A stretch of 23,110 bases of DNA, taken from the NCBI GenBank assembly GCA_900557165.1, contig USRS01000031.1, positions 1 through 23,110 on the forward strand, read 5' to 3'. A model generated the notes under the pieces. The model did not search any database. It was given only the letters and a program-made list of their open reading frames with translations, and was not told the DNA's origin. The position numbers and the translations under genes were made by a program. The number at the start of each line of letters is the position of its first letter. Position 1 is the first letter of the stretch. Positions 16,469 to 23,110 of this stretch are shown one piece after another. Source of the stretch: an uncultured Clostridium sp. (lineage in GTDB: Bacteria > Bacillota > Clostridia > Peptostreptococcales > Peptostreptococcaceae).

Positions 16469-18340
16469 ATGAAAGAAGAAATTTATAAAAAGATAATAAA
16501 AAATAGTAAAATACCATATTTAAAGATAAATTGTAAAAAGGATGATAATAATAAATTCATTGCCATAGAAGTAATAGATCAAAGTAAAGAAGCAGAAAGA
16601 TTTTTTCACTTATTAACTGAAAATAATATTTTAAATAAAGAAATAACAGATATATTAATAAATAATTGGATAAATAAAAATTTTAAAAACTATGAATTTA
16701 ATAATTTCGTAGAAAAAGTAATAAAAACAGGTTACGAAAGATTAAAATATACAACTAAATCAACACAAAAACATATTATAATAGATGTATATTATTTAAA
16801 TGATTATTTTTTGCTAATATATAATATTGATGATAAGGGACATGAAAAAGATATATTAAAGTCATATAGTTGGTCGAAGGATTTAAATGGAATATATTTA
16901 GATATGACAGGTACAAATACAGAGAAAATAAAAATTGCAAAAAGTATAATTGGTAAAAAAGATGAAGATATTTGGGATGAAGATGGTATTAAACAATTTA
17001 GACAACATGAATCCCAAGTTATTAAAGATAGAGATGTGAAGACATTTTTTGAAGTATTAACTAATAAAAATGGAAAAAAGCTCTATTTAGAGTCAACTAT
17101 ATGGCCACGAATAGATGAAAATGACAATATAACTGGACTTAGTGGTTATAGTGTAGAAATAAATGATAAATTAATTTTTGAAAAAAATATGGAACAAAAT
17201 GAGGAAAACTTTAAAGAAATAACAAAATATTCAGATTCAGTATTTATTATTAGAGATAAGTATAGAGCAACATATGTCAGCCCATCATATAAGCAAGTTT
17301 TTGAAGCTAAGGAAGAAGAATTATATAAAGATATAAATAAATTAGAAGTTTATTTTAAAAGAGTAAGTAGTAATGATAAGTATATAAATTATAATTATGA
17401 CTACAACTATCCTGATGAAGGAACAGGAAAAGTAAGATTAGACAACGGAAAAGAAAAATGGATTTGGTATAAATATTTACCTATAAGAGATCAAATGGGA
17501 AATGTAACAAAAAGGATTGGTATATTGACAGATATAACTGTAAAGAAGAAAATAGAAGAAGAAAAAATGCAATTTAAATTAGATTTTTTTGCAAATTTAT
17601 CACATGAATTAAGAACACCTATCAATCTTATCTCAAGTACAATTCAACTTATAAAATTAAAACTAAATAAATTATCACCAGAGGATTCAAGAAATTTTGA
17701 CAAATATATAAAAATTATGGAAATAAACAGTTTTAGGCTAGTTAGACTTATAAATAATTTATTAGATTCAACAAAGATAGATGCCGGATTTACTTCATTT
17801 ACACCTGTAAGTGCAGATATTATAAATTTTGTTGAAGGTGTATGTGATTCTTTTACTGAATATGCAAAATTTAATAAAGTAAATTTAATATTTGATACAA
17901 ATGAAGAAGAAGAAGTTGTTTTATTTGATCCAGATATAATAGAGCGAATTTTATTAAATTTATTATCCAATGCAGTAAAATTCAACAAAGTAGGCGGCAA
18001 CATATATGTAAATGTAGATATTAAAAAGGAAAAAATTATTATTAGTGTAGAAGATGAAGGTATGGGAATAGCAGAGGATAAAATAGATTATATATTTAAA
18101 CGATTTGAACAAGTGCAAAATAATAAAAAAATTGAAAGACAAGGAAGTGGAATTGGATTATATTTAGTTAAGTCTTTAATAGATCTACATGGAGGTACAG
18201 TTGAGGTTAAAAGTAAAGTTGATAAAGGAAGTAAATTTACAGTAAGTATTCCTAAGAAAGAAGCCAAAGATAGTGAGCAAGCTATTATATATGATGATAA
18301 TATATATAAGAGAGGTAAGGTTGAATTTTCAGATATATAA
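16469..18340 (+). CDS. Soluble PAS-domain sensor histidine kinase (orphan)
   Basis: This 623-residue cytoplasmic kinase has no signal peptide or membrane segment. The first 360 residues look like two to three PAS-type sensor modules (about 1-125, 135-235, 245-360; the last ends with WIWYKYLPIRDQMGNVTKRI then GILTDIT, a PAC-like edge). The HisKA box is FFANLSHELRTPINLI with phospho-acceptor His379. The HATPase domain follows: N box LLNLLSNAVKFN, G1 VEDEGMGIAEDKID, F box IFKRFEQ, G2 GSGIGLYLVKSLI. AAGGAG (16456-16461) is 7 nt before ATG 16469; another in-frame ATG at 16448 has a weaker site. There is no receiver domain or response-regulator gene next to it. In Clostridia such orphan kinases often act on Spo0A, but this role is only inferred. 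It closes with its own terminator. Confidence 0.93.
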   Translation: MKEEIYKKIIKNSKIPYLKINCKKDDNNKFIAIEVIDQSKEAERFFHLLTENNILNKEITDILINNWINKNFKNYEFNNFVEKVIKTGYERLKYTTKSTQKHIIIDVYYLNDYFLLIYNIDDKGHEKDILKSYSWSKDLNGIYLDMTGTNTEKIKIAKSIIGKKDEDIWDEDGIKQFRQHESQVIKDRDVKTFFEVLTNKNGKKLYLESTIWPRIDENDNITGLSGYSVEINDKLIFEKNMEQNEENFKEITKYSDSVFIIRDKYRATYVSPSYKQVFEAKEEELYKDINKLEVYFKRVSSNDKYINYNYDYNYPDEGTGKVRLDNGKEKWIWYKYLPIRDQMGNVTKRIGILTDITVKKKIEEEKMQFKLDFFANLSHELRTPINLISSTIQLIKLKLNKLSPEDSRNFDKYIKIMEINSFRLVRLINNLLDSTKIDAGFTSFTPVSADIINFVEGVCDSFTEYAKFNKVNLIFDTNEEEEVVLFDPDIIERILLNLLSNAVKFNKVGGNIYVNVDIKKEKIIISVEDEGMGIAEDKIDYIFKRFEQVQNNKKIERQGSGIGLYLVKSLIDLHGGTVEVKSKVDKGSKFTVSIPKKEAKDSEQAIIYDDNIYKRGKVEFSDI

Positions 18341-18341
18341 A

Positions 18342-18393
18342 TAAACACATTAATAAAATTAAATTATAAATGTGTTTACTTATTTTCTTTTTT
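18342..18393 (+). terminator. Terminator after the histidine kinase, overlapping the gtrA-like stop
   Basis: 10-bp perfect stem TAAACACATT (18342-18351) with AATGTGTTTA (18369-18378), 17-nt AT-rich loop, then the T-rich CTTATTTTCTTTTTT to 18393. The right arm contains the complement of the convergent gene's stop codon; on the - strand TTATATAT follows the left arm, so it may work both ways. Confidence 0.65.
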
Positions 18394-18810
18394 AGGTTTT
18401 ATAATTAATCTCATTAAAAAAAACACGGGTATGGTAGAAAATACAGGAGCTATAAATGGTGCGACAATTTTATTTAGTTTAAAAATATTAACAAGTATTA
18501 TTATAATTCCTAAATTTATCATATATTCAAATATATAAACTAAAATACTTAAAATATATTTTTTTAAAGTATAATGATTTTCTTTAAAGGTATATTTAGA
18601 GTTAAAGTAGTAAGACGCACTAATACTAATAGCACTTGTAATAGTATAAGCTATAATATAGTTTATTTTGAATACTAAGTATAGTGTTAGATAAAAGCAT
18701 TGAGCAACAAGAAAATTTGCACAACCTATAATATTAAACTTTATGTACTCTATTATTTTATTTTTATAAAGCTTAAATTTATTTATAATTGTATTTTTGA
18801 TAAATAACAC
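18376..18810 (-). CDS. GtrA-like four-helix membrane protein
   Basis: This 144-residue protein has four predicted transmembrane segments (about 24-46, 50-68, 84-108, 115-136). The order and motifs match GtrA: a KFNIIGCANFLVAQ first helix and the inter-helix NSKYTFK (70-76), equivalent to the family's N-R-x-W-T-F. It ends in a basic KPKKENK tail. GtrA proteins help move lipid-linked (undecaprenyl/dolichyl-phosphate) sugars across the membrane for cell-surface glycosylation, usually beside a glycosyltransferase; none is adjacent here. The start is uncertain. GTG at 18810 follows AAAAAGGA by just 1 nt, and no in-frame ATG occurs before the third helix. Divergent from mrp. Confidence 0.82.
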   Translation of the reverse strand: MLFIKNTIINKFKLYKNKIIEYIKFNIIGCANFLVAQCFYLTLYLVFKINYIIAYTITSAISISASYYFNSKYTFKENHYTLKKYILSILVYIFEYMINLGIIIILVNIFKLNKIVAPFIAPVFSTIPVFFLMRLIIKPKKENK

Positions 18811-18857
18811 ATCCTTTTTAAATTTATGAATAAATAAGTTTTATATTATTATGCTCA

Positions 18858-18886
18858 TTGACAAAATAATTATAAAGAACTATATT
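18858..18886 (+). promoter_or_regulatory. Sigma-A promoter of mrp
   Basis: Consensus -35 TTGACA (18858-18863) and -10 TATATT (18881-18886), with the ideal 17-bp spacer, 40 nt upstream of the mrp start codon. Confidence 0.8.
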
Positions 18887-18926
18887 TATTTTGTAGATGT
18901 AGCTATATAAAGGGGAGGAAATAGAG

Positions 18927-19784
18927 ATGTCAAATTGTAATTCATGTACATCAAATGGAAGTTGTAACAAAGAACAAGCAAATTGTACAGTGGAAAATAA
19001 TCCACTAAATAAAATTAAAAAAATTATAGGTGTAATGAGTGGAAAAGGTGGAGTGGGGAAATCTACAGTTTCTGCATTAATTGCTAAGAATTTAAGAAAA
19101 CGAGGATATAAAGTAGGTGTATTAGATGCTGATATAATAGGACCTAGTATACCAAGACTTTTAGGTGTAGATAAACAAAGAGCTAGAGCATCAGAGCAGT
19201 ACATATATCCAGCAATAACAGATGATGGAATAAAAGTAATGTCTTTAAATTTATTAATAGAAGATGAAGAACAACCAGTTATATGGAGAGGAGCCATGAT
19301 ATCTAATGTGGTAAAACAATTCTATACAGATGTATTATGGGAAGAATTAGATTACCTTATAATAGATATGCCTCCAGGAACAGGAGATGTGGCATTGACA
19401 GTGATGCAATCTATTCCTATAAATGGAGTTATAATGGTGACTGTACCTCAAGATATGGTATCAATGATTGTTGCTAAAGCAGTTCATATGGTTAAAAAGT
19501 TAAATATAGATGTTATAGGTGTAGTTGAAAATATGAGCTATATTAAGTGTCCAGATTGTGGCAAAAAAATTGAGATATTTAAAGGTGAACACAATAGAAA
19601 ATTCCTTGATGATATGAATTTAAATCTTTTTGGTCAATTACCAATGAACACAGGTTTAGGAAATGTATCGTTAGGCATTTATAATGATGGAGATGAGGAA
19701 GTAGAAGGTTTATTTAATCCTATAGTTATAAATATGATAAGATCATTGGAAGATAAGGAAAAAGAAACTTCAAAATCTTTCTAG
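18927..19784 (+). CDS. Mrp/ApbC-type P-loop ATPase, iron-sulfur cluster carrier
   Basis: This 285-residue protein is of the Mrp/NBP35 family, an ATP-dependent carrier that assembles or transfers Fe-S clusters to apoproteins. The deviant Walker A GKGGVGKST is at 39-47, with LDADIIGPSIPRLLG as the switch region and YLIIDMPPGTGD as Walker B. The cluster-binding CPDC is at 208-211. The N terminus carries a short cysteine-rich stretch (Cys4, Cys7, Cys13, Cys20), reminiscent of the N-terminal cysteines of NBP35-type members and common in clostridial Mrp. The start is fixed by AAAGGGGAGG at 18910-18919. A small membrane-protein gene follows 22 nt downstream. It fits an Fe-S-rich anaerobe and the neighbouring ferredoxin-dependent IorA. 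Confidence 0.95.
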   Translation: MSNCNSCTSNGSCNKEQANCTVENNPLNKIKKIIGVMSGKGGVGKSTVSALIAKNLRKRGYKVGVLDADIIGPSIPRLLGVDKQRARASEQYIYPAITDDGIKVMSLNLLIEDEEQPVIWRGAMISNVVKQFYTDVLWEELDYLIIDMPPGTGDVALTVMQSIPINGVIMVTVPQDMVSMIVAKAVHMVKKLNIDVIGVVENMSYIKCPDCGKKIEIFKGEHNRKFLDDMNLNLFGQLPMNTGLGNVSLGIYNDGDEEVEGLFNPIVINMIRSLEDKEKETSKSF

Positions 19785-19806
19785 TCAAAATTTGAGGAGT
19801 GAAAAA

Positions 19807-19995
19807 ATGAGAATAGTGGACGTTTTTGTCTTGGGGATTGATTTAGTACTATTTACTTATTTTACACAAATAGCACTAAATACAACAAATTTGACAATTA
19901 GAATAGTAGCCTGTTTTGCTATGACAGTAGAAATATTCTTTATGAGGCAACACATAAAATTGAATAGATTATTAACACAAAAAAGAGAAGATTAA
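19807..19995 (+). CDS. Small two-helix membrane protein, function unknown
   Basis: This 62-residue protein begins MRIVDVFVLGIDLVLFTYF and has two hydrophobic segments (about 4-25 and 31-48), followed by a basic tail, HIKLNRLLTQKRED. GAGGAG (19794-19799) sits 7 nt before ATG 19807, which is clearly better than the in-frame TTG at 19792 that overlaps the site. It is co-directional with mrp, 22 nt downstream, and ends at a strong terminator, so both are probably on one transcript. I do not recognise a family. The coding call rests on the good ribosome-binding site, ORF compactness and gene order. Confidence 0.75.
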   Translation: MRIVDVFVLGIDLVLFTYFTQIALNTTNLTIRIVACFAMTVEIFFMRQHIKLNRLLTQKRED

Positions 19996-20034
19996 AAAAT
20001 ACACAGTTCAATATATTGAACTGTGTATTTTTTT
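19996..20034 (+). terminator. Rho-independent terminator of the mrp unit
   Basis: 16-bp perfect stem (19996-20011 with 20016-20031; core ACACAGTTCAA with TTGAACTGTGT), 4-nt loop TATA, and Ts at 20028-20034. It begins directly after the stop codon. Confidence 0.93.
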
Positions 20035-20053
20035 CTATAATATATAAAACATA

Positions 20054-20084
20054 TTGACATTCCAGTTAATGGAAGGTTTATCAT
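20054..20084 (+). promoter_or_regulatory. Promoter with 19-bp spacer and MerR-type operator
   Basis: TTGACA (20054-20059), 19-bp spacer, TATCAT (20079-20084). The spacer is occupied by an inverted repeat, ACATTCCA-GTTAA-TGGAAGGT (20057-20077; arms match at 7 of 8 positions). An over-long 19-20 bp spacer with a dyad between -35 and -10 is the known arrangement of MerR-family promoters, where the bound regulator untwists the DNA to activate. No MerR gene is in the window. Confidence 0.7.
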
Positions 20085-20115
20085 GTTATTAAAGATACTA
20101 TGTAATTTAATAACA
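20084..20115. repeat. Perfect 10-bp dyad between promoter and ribosome-binding site
   Basis: TGTTATTAAA (20084-20093) and TTTAATAACA (20106-20115) are exact reverse complements separated by 12 nt. The right arm ends 2 nt before the Shine-Dalgarno GGGGG (20118-20122). Transcription from the upstream promoter should begin around 20090, inside the left arm, so this is likelier a DNA operator than a complete mRNA hairpin. Confidence 0.7.
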
Positions 20116-20129
20116 AAGGGGGCAGTAAC

Positions 20130-21377
20130 ATGAAATCAAGTATGGTTGCCAAACATGCTAGATGGCCAAAAGAAAATGATATTATATTCAACTTATCAGA
20201 AAGAGCTCAATTAGCAGAAAAAACTATAGGCAAGAAAAATGTTATTAATGCTACAATTGGTGCTTTGATTGATGATGAAGGACAGTTAATAAGTATGAAA
20301 AGTGTTTATGATCAACTTAAATCATTACAAAATAATGAAATAGCAGCCTATGCATCTATTGCAGGTCAAGATGACTATAAAGAAGCTGTCAAAAAAGTTT
20401 GCTTTCAAGGAAATGACCCTAAGGGATATATAAGAGTAGTAGCATCTCCAGGGGGAAGTGGAGCAATTAAATTGGCCATGTGGAATTATACTAATTTTGG
20501 TGATGTTATTTTAACATCTGATTGGTACTGGAGTCCCTATGGAATAATTGGAGAAGAAGCTGGTAGAAGTGTTGCAAACTTCAAATTATTTAATGAAGAA
20601 GGTAAATTTAATATAGAATCATTTAAAGAAAAATTTAAAGAAATTATAGATAAACAAGGTAGTATATTTACAATTATAAATTCTCCGGGACATAATCCAA
20701 CGGGATATAGTCTATCTGATGATGAATGGGATGAAATGCTAGATTATGCAAAGGAAATAGCTAAAGATAAAAGCAAAAAAATAATATTTTTTGTAGATGT
20801 AGCTTATATAGATTTTGTAAAAGATGATATTGCAAGTAGAAAGTTTTTTAAGAAATTTGGTAAACTTCCTGAAAATATATTAACCATAGTTGGATTTAGT
20901 ATGTCAAAGGGATATACAGCATATGGTATGAGAATGGGAGCAGCCATAGGAATATCATCAAATGAAGATATAGCTGATGAATTTTACTACTCCTTAATGC
21001 ACTCATGTAGAGCAAATTGGTCTAATTGTAATAGGGGTGCCATGGAAGTATTATCTCATTTAGCTGAAAATAAAGAAAAGTTTAAAGATTATGTAGAAGA
21101 AAAAAATAAATATAAAAATATGCTTGAAAGTAGAGCAAAGTCTTTTGTTAATGGCGCTAAAGAAGTAAATCTTGATATATTACCTTACAGAGATGGATTT
21201 TTTATAAGTATTCCATGCGAAAATCCAAAGGAAGTATGTGAAGAGCTTACAAAGGAAAATCTTTATTTAGTGCCATTAAAAATGGGATTAAGATTTGCAG
21301 TATGTTCAGTTTCAGAGGAAAAGTGTATGAAAGCACCAAAAATTATAAAAGATGTGATTGAAAATTTAAGTCAGTAA
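20130..21377 (+). CDS. PLP-dependent aminotransferase (class I/II, fold type I)
   Basis: This 415-residue aminotransferase converts an amino acid to its 2-oxoacid with PLP. Visible cofactor residues are the Schiff-base Lys260 in GFSMSKGYTAYGMRMG, Asn189 in NSPGHNPTGYS, and Asp223/Tyr226 in FFVDVAYIDF. Arg in GLRFAVCSVS near the C terminus binds the substrate carboxylate. ASPGGSGAIKLAMWNY is the phosphate-loop region. GGGGG (20118-20122) precedes ATG 20130. It is followed after 36 nt by iorA, whose product oxidises aryl-pyruvates, so the likely substrates are aromatic amino acids (Phe, Tyr, Trp). The family is clear; the substrate is inferred from context, and aspartate or branched-chain amino acids cannot be excluded. 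Confidence 0.9.
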   Translation: MKSSMVAKHARWPKENDIIFNLSERAQLAEKTIGKKNVINATIGALIDDEGQLISMKSVYDQLKSLQNNEIAAYASIAGQDDYKEAVKKVCFQGNDPKGYIRVVASPGGSGAIKLAMWNYTNFGDVILTSDWYWSPYGIIGEEAGRSVANFKLFNEEGKFNIESFKEKFKEIIDKQGSIFTIINSPGHNPTGYSLSDDEWDEMLDYAKEIAKDKSKKIIFFVDVAYIDFVKDDIASRKFFKKFGKLPENILTIVGFSMSKGYTAYGMRMGAAIGISSNEDIADEFYYSLMHSCRANWSNCNRGAMEVLSHLAENKEKFKDYVEEKNKYKNMLESRAKSFVNGAKEVNLDILPYRDGFFISIPCENPKEVCEELTKENLYLVPLKMGLRFAVCSVSEEKCMKAPKIIKDVIENLSQ

Positions 21378-21413
21378 ATATGAGTATAGTAAAAAATAAG
21401 GGGGACTATTAAC

Positions 21414-23110
21414 ATGAAGAAATTAATGACAGGGAATGAGGCCGTTGCACGTGGAGCTTATGAAGCTGGAGTTAAATTTGCTTCAGCATATCCAGGAACT
21501 CCAAGTACAGAAATACTAGAAAATATAGCTTTATATAAAGAAGATATAAAAGCAGAATGGGCACCAAATGAAAAAGTTGCTGTTGAATCAGCAGCAGGTG
21601 CATCAATAGCTGGTGCTAGAACTGTTGCCTCCATGAAACATGTAGGCTTAAATGTTGCAGCAGACCCACTATTTACAATTGCATACACAGGAGTAAATGG
21701 AGGATTTGTAATTATAACAGCAGATGAACCGGGTCAACATTCATCTCAAAATGAGCAAGATAATAGAAATTATGCCAAGTCAGCCAAAATACCAATGTTA
21801 GAACCATCTGATAGTCAAGAAGCCAAGGACATGATAAAAAAAGCTTTTGAAATAAGTGAAAAATATGATACGCCTGTTTTGTATAGATTGACAACTAGAC
21901 TTTGTCATTCAAAGAGTATAGTTGAATGTAATGAGAGAAAAGAAGTTGGAATAAAAGAATATGTTAAAGATGCAAATAAATATGTAACAGTACCAGCAGT
22001 TTCTAGAAAATTAAGAGTTAAAGTGGAAGAAAGATTAAAAAAATTAACTGACTACTCCAATACTACAGAATTTAATTATATGGAGATAAATAATAGTAAA
22101 GTTGGTGTAATAGTATCTGGAATGTGCTTTAATTTTGCAAAAGAGGTATTTAAAGAAAACGTGTCTTATTTGAAATTAGGATTTACTTTTCCAATGCCAG
22201 ATGAAAAGATAAAAGAATTTTCATCTGAAGTCGATAAAATTTATATAATTGAAGAAAATGATGGATTTATTGAAGAACATGTAAAATCTTTGAGTATTGA
22301 ATGTTATGGTAAAAATACTTTTCCTCCTTATGGAGAAATGACACCAGATATAATTAGAGAAGCTGTAACAGGAAAAACTTTTGAACATCTGGATATCAAT
22401 GAAGAATTATTAATTCCAAGACCACCAACTTTTTGTCCAGGATGCCCTCATAGAGGATTATTTTATGAACTTGGAAAAAGAAAAGATGTAGTAGTTACTG
22501 GAGATATTGGATGTTATACTTTAGGTTTTTCTGCACCATATAATTCAATGGATTGTTGTGTTTGCATGGGAGCATCATTAGGTTCAGGTCATGGTGCACA
22601 ACAAGTATTTAATATGGTAGAAGGTAATAAAAAAAGAGTTGTAGGTGTTCTTGGAGATTCAACATTTTTCCATACAGGAATAAATGGATTATTTGATGTT
22701 ATATACAATAAAGGAAATTCTATTTCTATAATTCTCGACAATAGAATAACTGGAATGACAGGACATCAACAAAATCCAGGTTCAGGATATACACTTCAAG
22801 GGGAAAAAACGACAGAAATTAGTATAGAAGAAATAGTTAAAGCATGCAAAGTAAAAAATGTAAGAGTAATAAATCCAAATAAATTAAGTGAAGTAAATGA
22901 TGCTCTAGATTGGGCTTTAAGTAATAAAGAAGCATCTGTAATAATAACAAGATGGCCATGTGCCCTTAAAAAATTTTCACCACAAGATATAGAAGAATTT
23001 AATAATCCATTTAAAGATAGATGCACAATTGTAGAAGACTTATGTATAGGATGTAAAAAATGTACTAAAACAGGATGTCCAACAATTTCATATAATAAAG
23101 AAAATAAAAA
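21414..23110 (+). CDS. iorA: Indolepyruvate:ferredoxin oxidoreductase alpha subunit (partial, 3' cut)
   Basis: IorA with the beta subunit IorB oxidatively decarboxylates aryl-pyruvates to aryl-acetyl-CoA, reducing ferredoxin. The window holds 565 codons, still open at its end. The start is MKKLMTGNEAVARGAYEAG with GGGGG at 21400-21404. The N-terminal pyrimidine-binding domain includes YPGTPSTE and EWAPNEKVAVESAAGAS. The PCPGCPHRG-like site reads FCPGCPHRGLFYEL. The TPP domain has GDIGCYTLG and GDSTFFHTGINGL (Asp415) with DNRITGMTGHQQNPG. The last residues hold a ferredoxin-like cluster motif, Cys544, Cys547, Cys550 and Cys555-Pro. A second such cluster and iorB are expected just beyond the edge. 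Same orientation and probably same transcript as the aminotransferase. Confidence 0.96.
   Translation, partial: MKKLMTGNEAVARGAYEAGVKFASAYPGTPSTEILENIALYKEDIKAEWAPNEKVAVESAAGASIAGARTVASMKHVGLNVAADPLFTIAYTGVNGGFVIITADEPGQHSSQNEQDNRNYAKSAKIPMLEPSDSQEAKDMIKKAFEISEKYDTPVLYRLTTRLCHSKSIVECNERKEVGIKEYVKDANKYVTVPAVSRKLRVKVEERLKKLTDYSNTTEFNYMEINNSKVGVIVSGMCFNFAKEVFKENVSYLKLGFTFPMPDEKIKEFSSEVDKIYIIEENDGFIEEHVKSLSIECYGKNTFPPYGEMTPDIIREAVTGKTFEHLDINEELLIPRPPTFCPGCPHRGLFYELGKRKDVVVTGDIGCYTLGFSAPYNSMDCCVCMGASLGSGHGAQQVFNMVEGNKKRVVGVLGDSTFFHTGINGLFDVIYNKGNSISIILDNRITGMTGHQQNPGSGYTLQGEKTTEISIEEIVKACKVKNVRVINPNKLSEVNDALDWALSNKEASVIITRWPCALKKFSPQDIEEFNNPFKDRCTIVEDLCIGCKKCTKTGCPTISYNKENK

Noticed and set aside
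18824..19297. 157-codon open frame on the - strand over the mrp start
   Set aside because: It lies antisense to the P-loop region of mrp and across its promoter, with no recognisable protein features.

Overview
The window is very AT-rich, densely packed DNA with strong G-rich Shine-Dalgarno sites, oxygen-sensitive iron-sulfur chemistry (an IorA-type 2-oxoacid:ferredoxin oxidoreductase) and a GlgC/GlgD-type glycogen operon. This points to an anaerobic Firmicute of class Clostridia, plausibly Peptostreptococcaceae. That placement is inferred from gene content and composition, not from a marker gene. There are no tRNA, rRNA or CRISPR arrays, and no transposase gene.

Layout. (1) 1-47 is a long imperfect hairpin at the window edge, followed by a YhgE/Pip-type membrane protein gene (215-2362) with its own terminator. 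(2) 2487-5557 holds a bifunctional NAD(P)H-hydrate repair enzyme, then a tight NfeD plus SPFH/band-7 membrane-microdomain pair, closed by a terminator. (3) 5801-15825 is a six-gene glycogen operon, glgB-glgC-glgD-glgA-glgP-GH13 amylase. GlgC/GlgD make ADP-glucose, GlgA polymerises it, GlgB branches it, GlgP phosphorolyses it, and the GH13 enzyme probably handles branched remnants or maltodextrins. The operon ends in an almost perfect 37-nt palindrome shared with the convergent ssb gene. (4) 15870-18393 has a stand-alone ssb paralogue and a divergent soluble PAS histidine kinase with no adjacent response regulator. (5) 18376-20034 has a GtrA-like membrane protein facing a divergent Mrp/ApbC P-loop iron-sulfur carrier and a tiny membrane protein. 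(6) 20054-23110 has a promoter with the geometry of MerR-family-controlled promoters, driving a fold-type-I aminotransferase and iorA (cut by the window end). Together these look like the amino acid to 2-oxoacid to acyl-CoA steps of (probably aromatic) amino acid fermentation.

Most notable points. glgB has no in-frame ATG, GTG or TTG at its natural start; the only well-spaced codon after a six-G Shine-Dalgarno is ATA, and a GTG-based gene call would cut off 93 residues. The aminotransferase promoter has a 19-bp spacer filled with an inverted repeat, immediately followed by a second, perfect 10-bp dyad. I see no clear evidence of a wholly new multi-gene system; most of the window is recognisable core or metabolic gene content.
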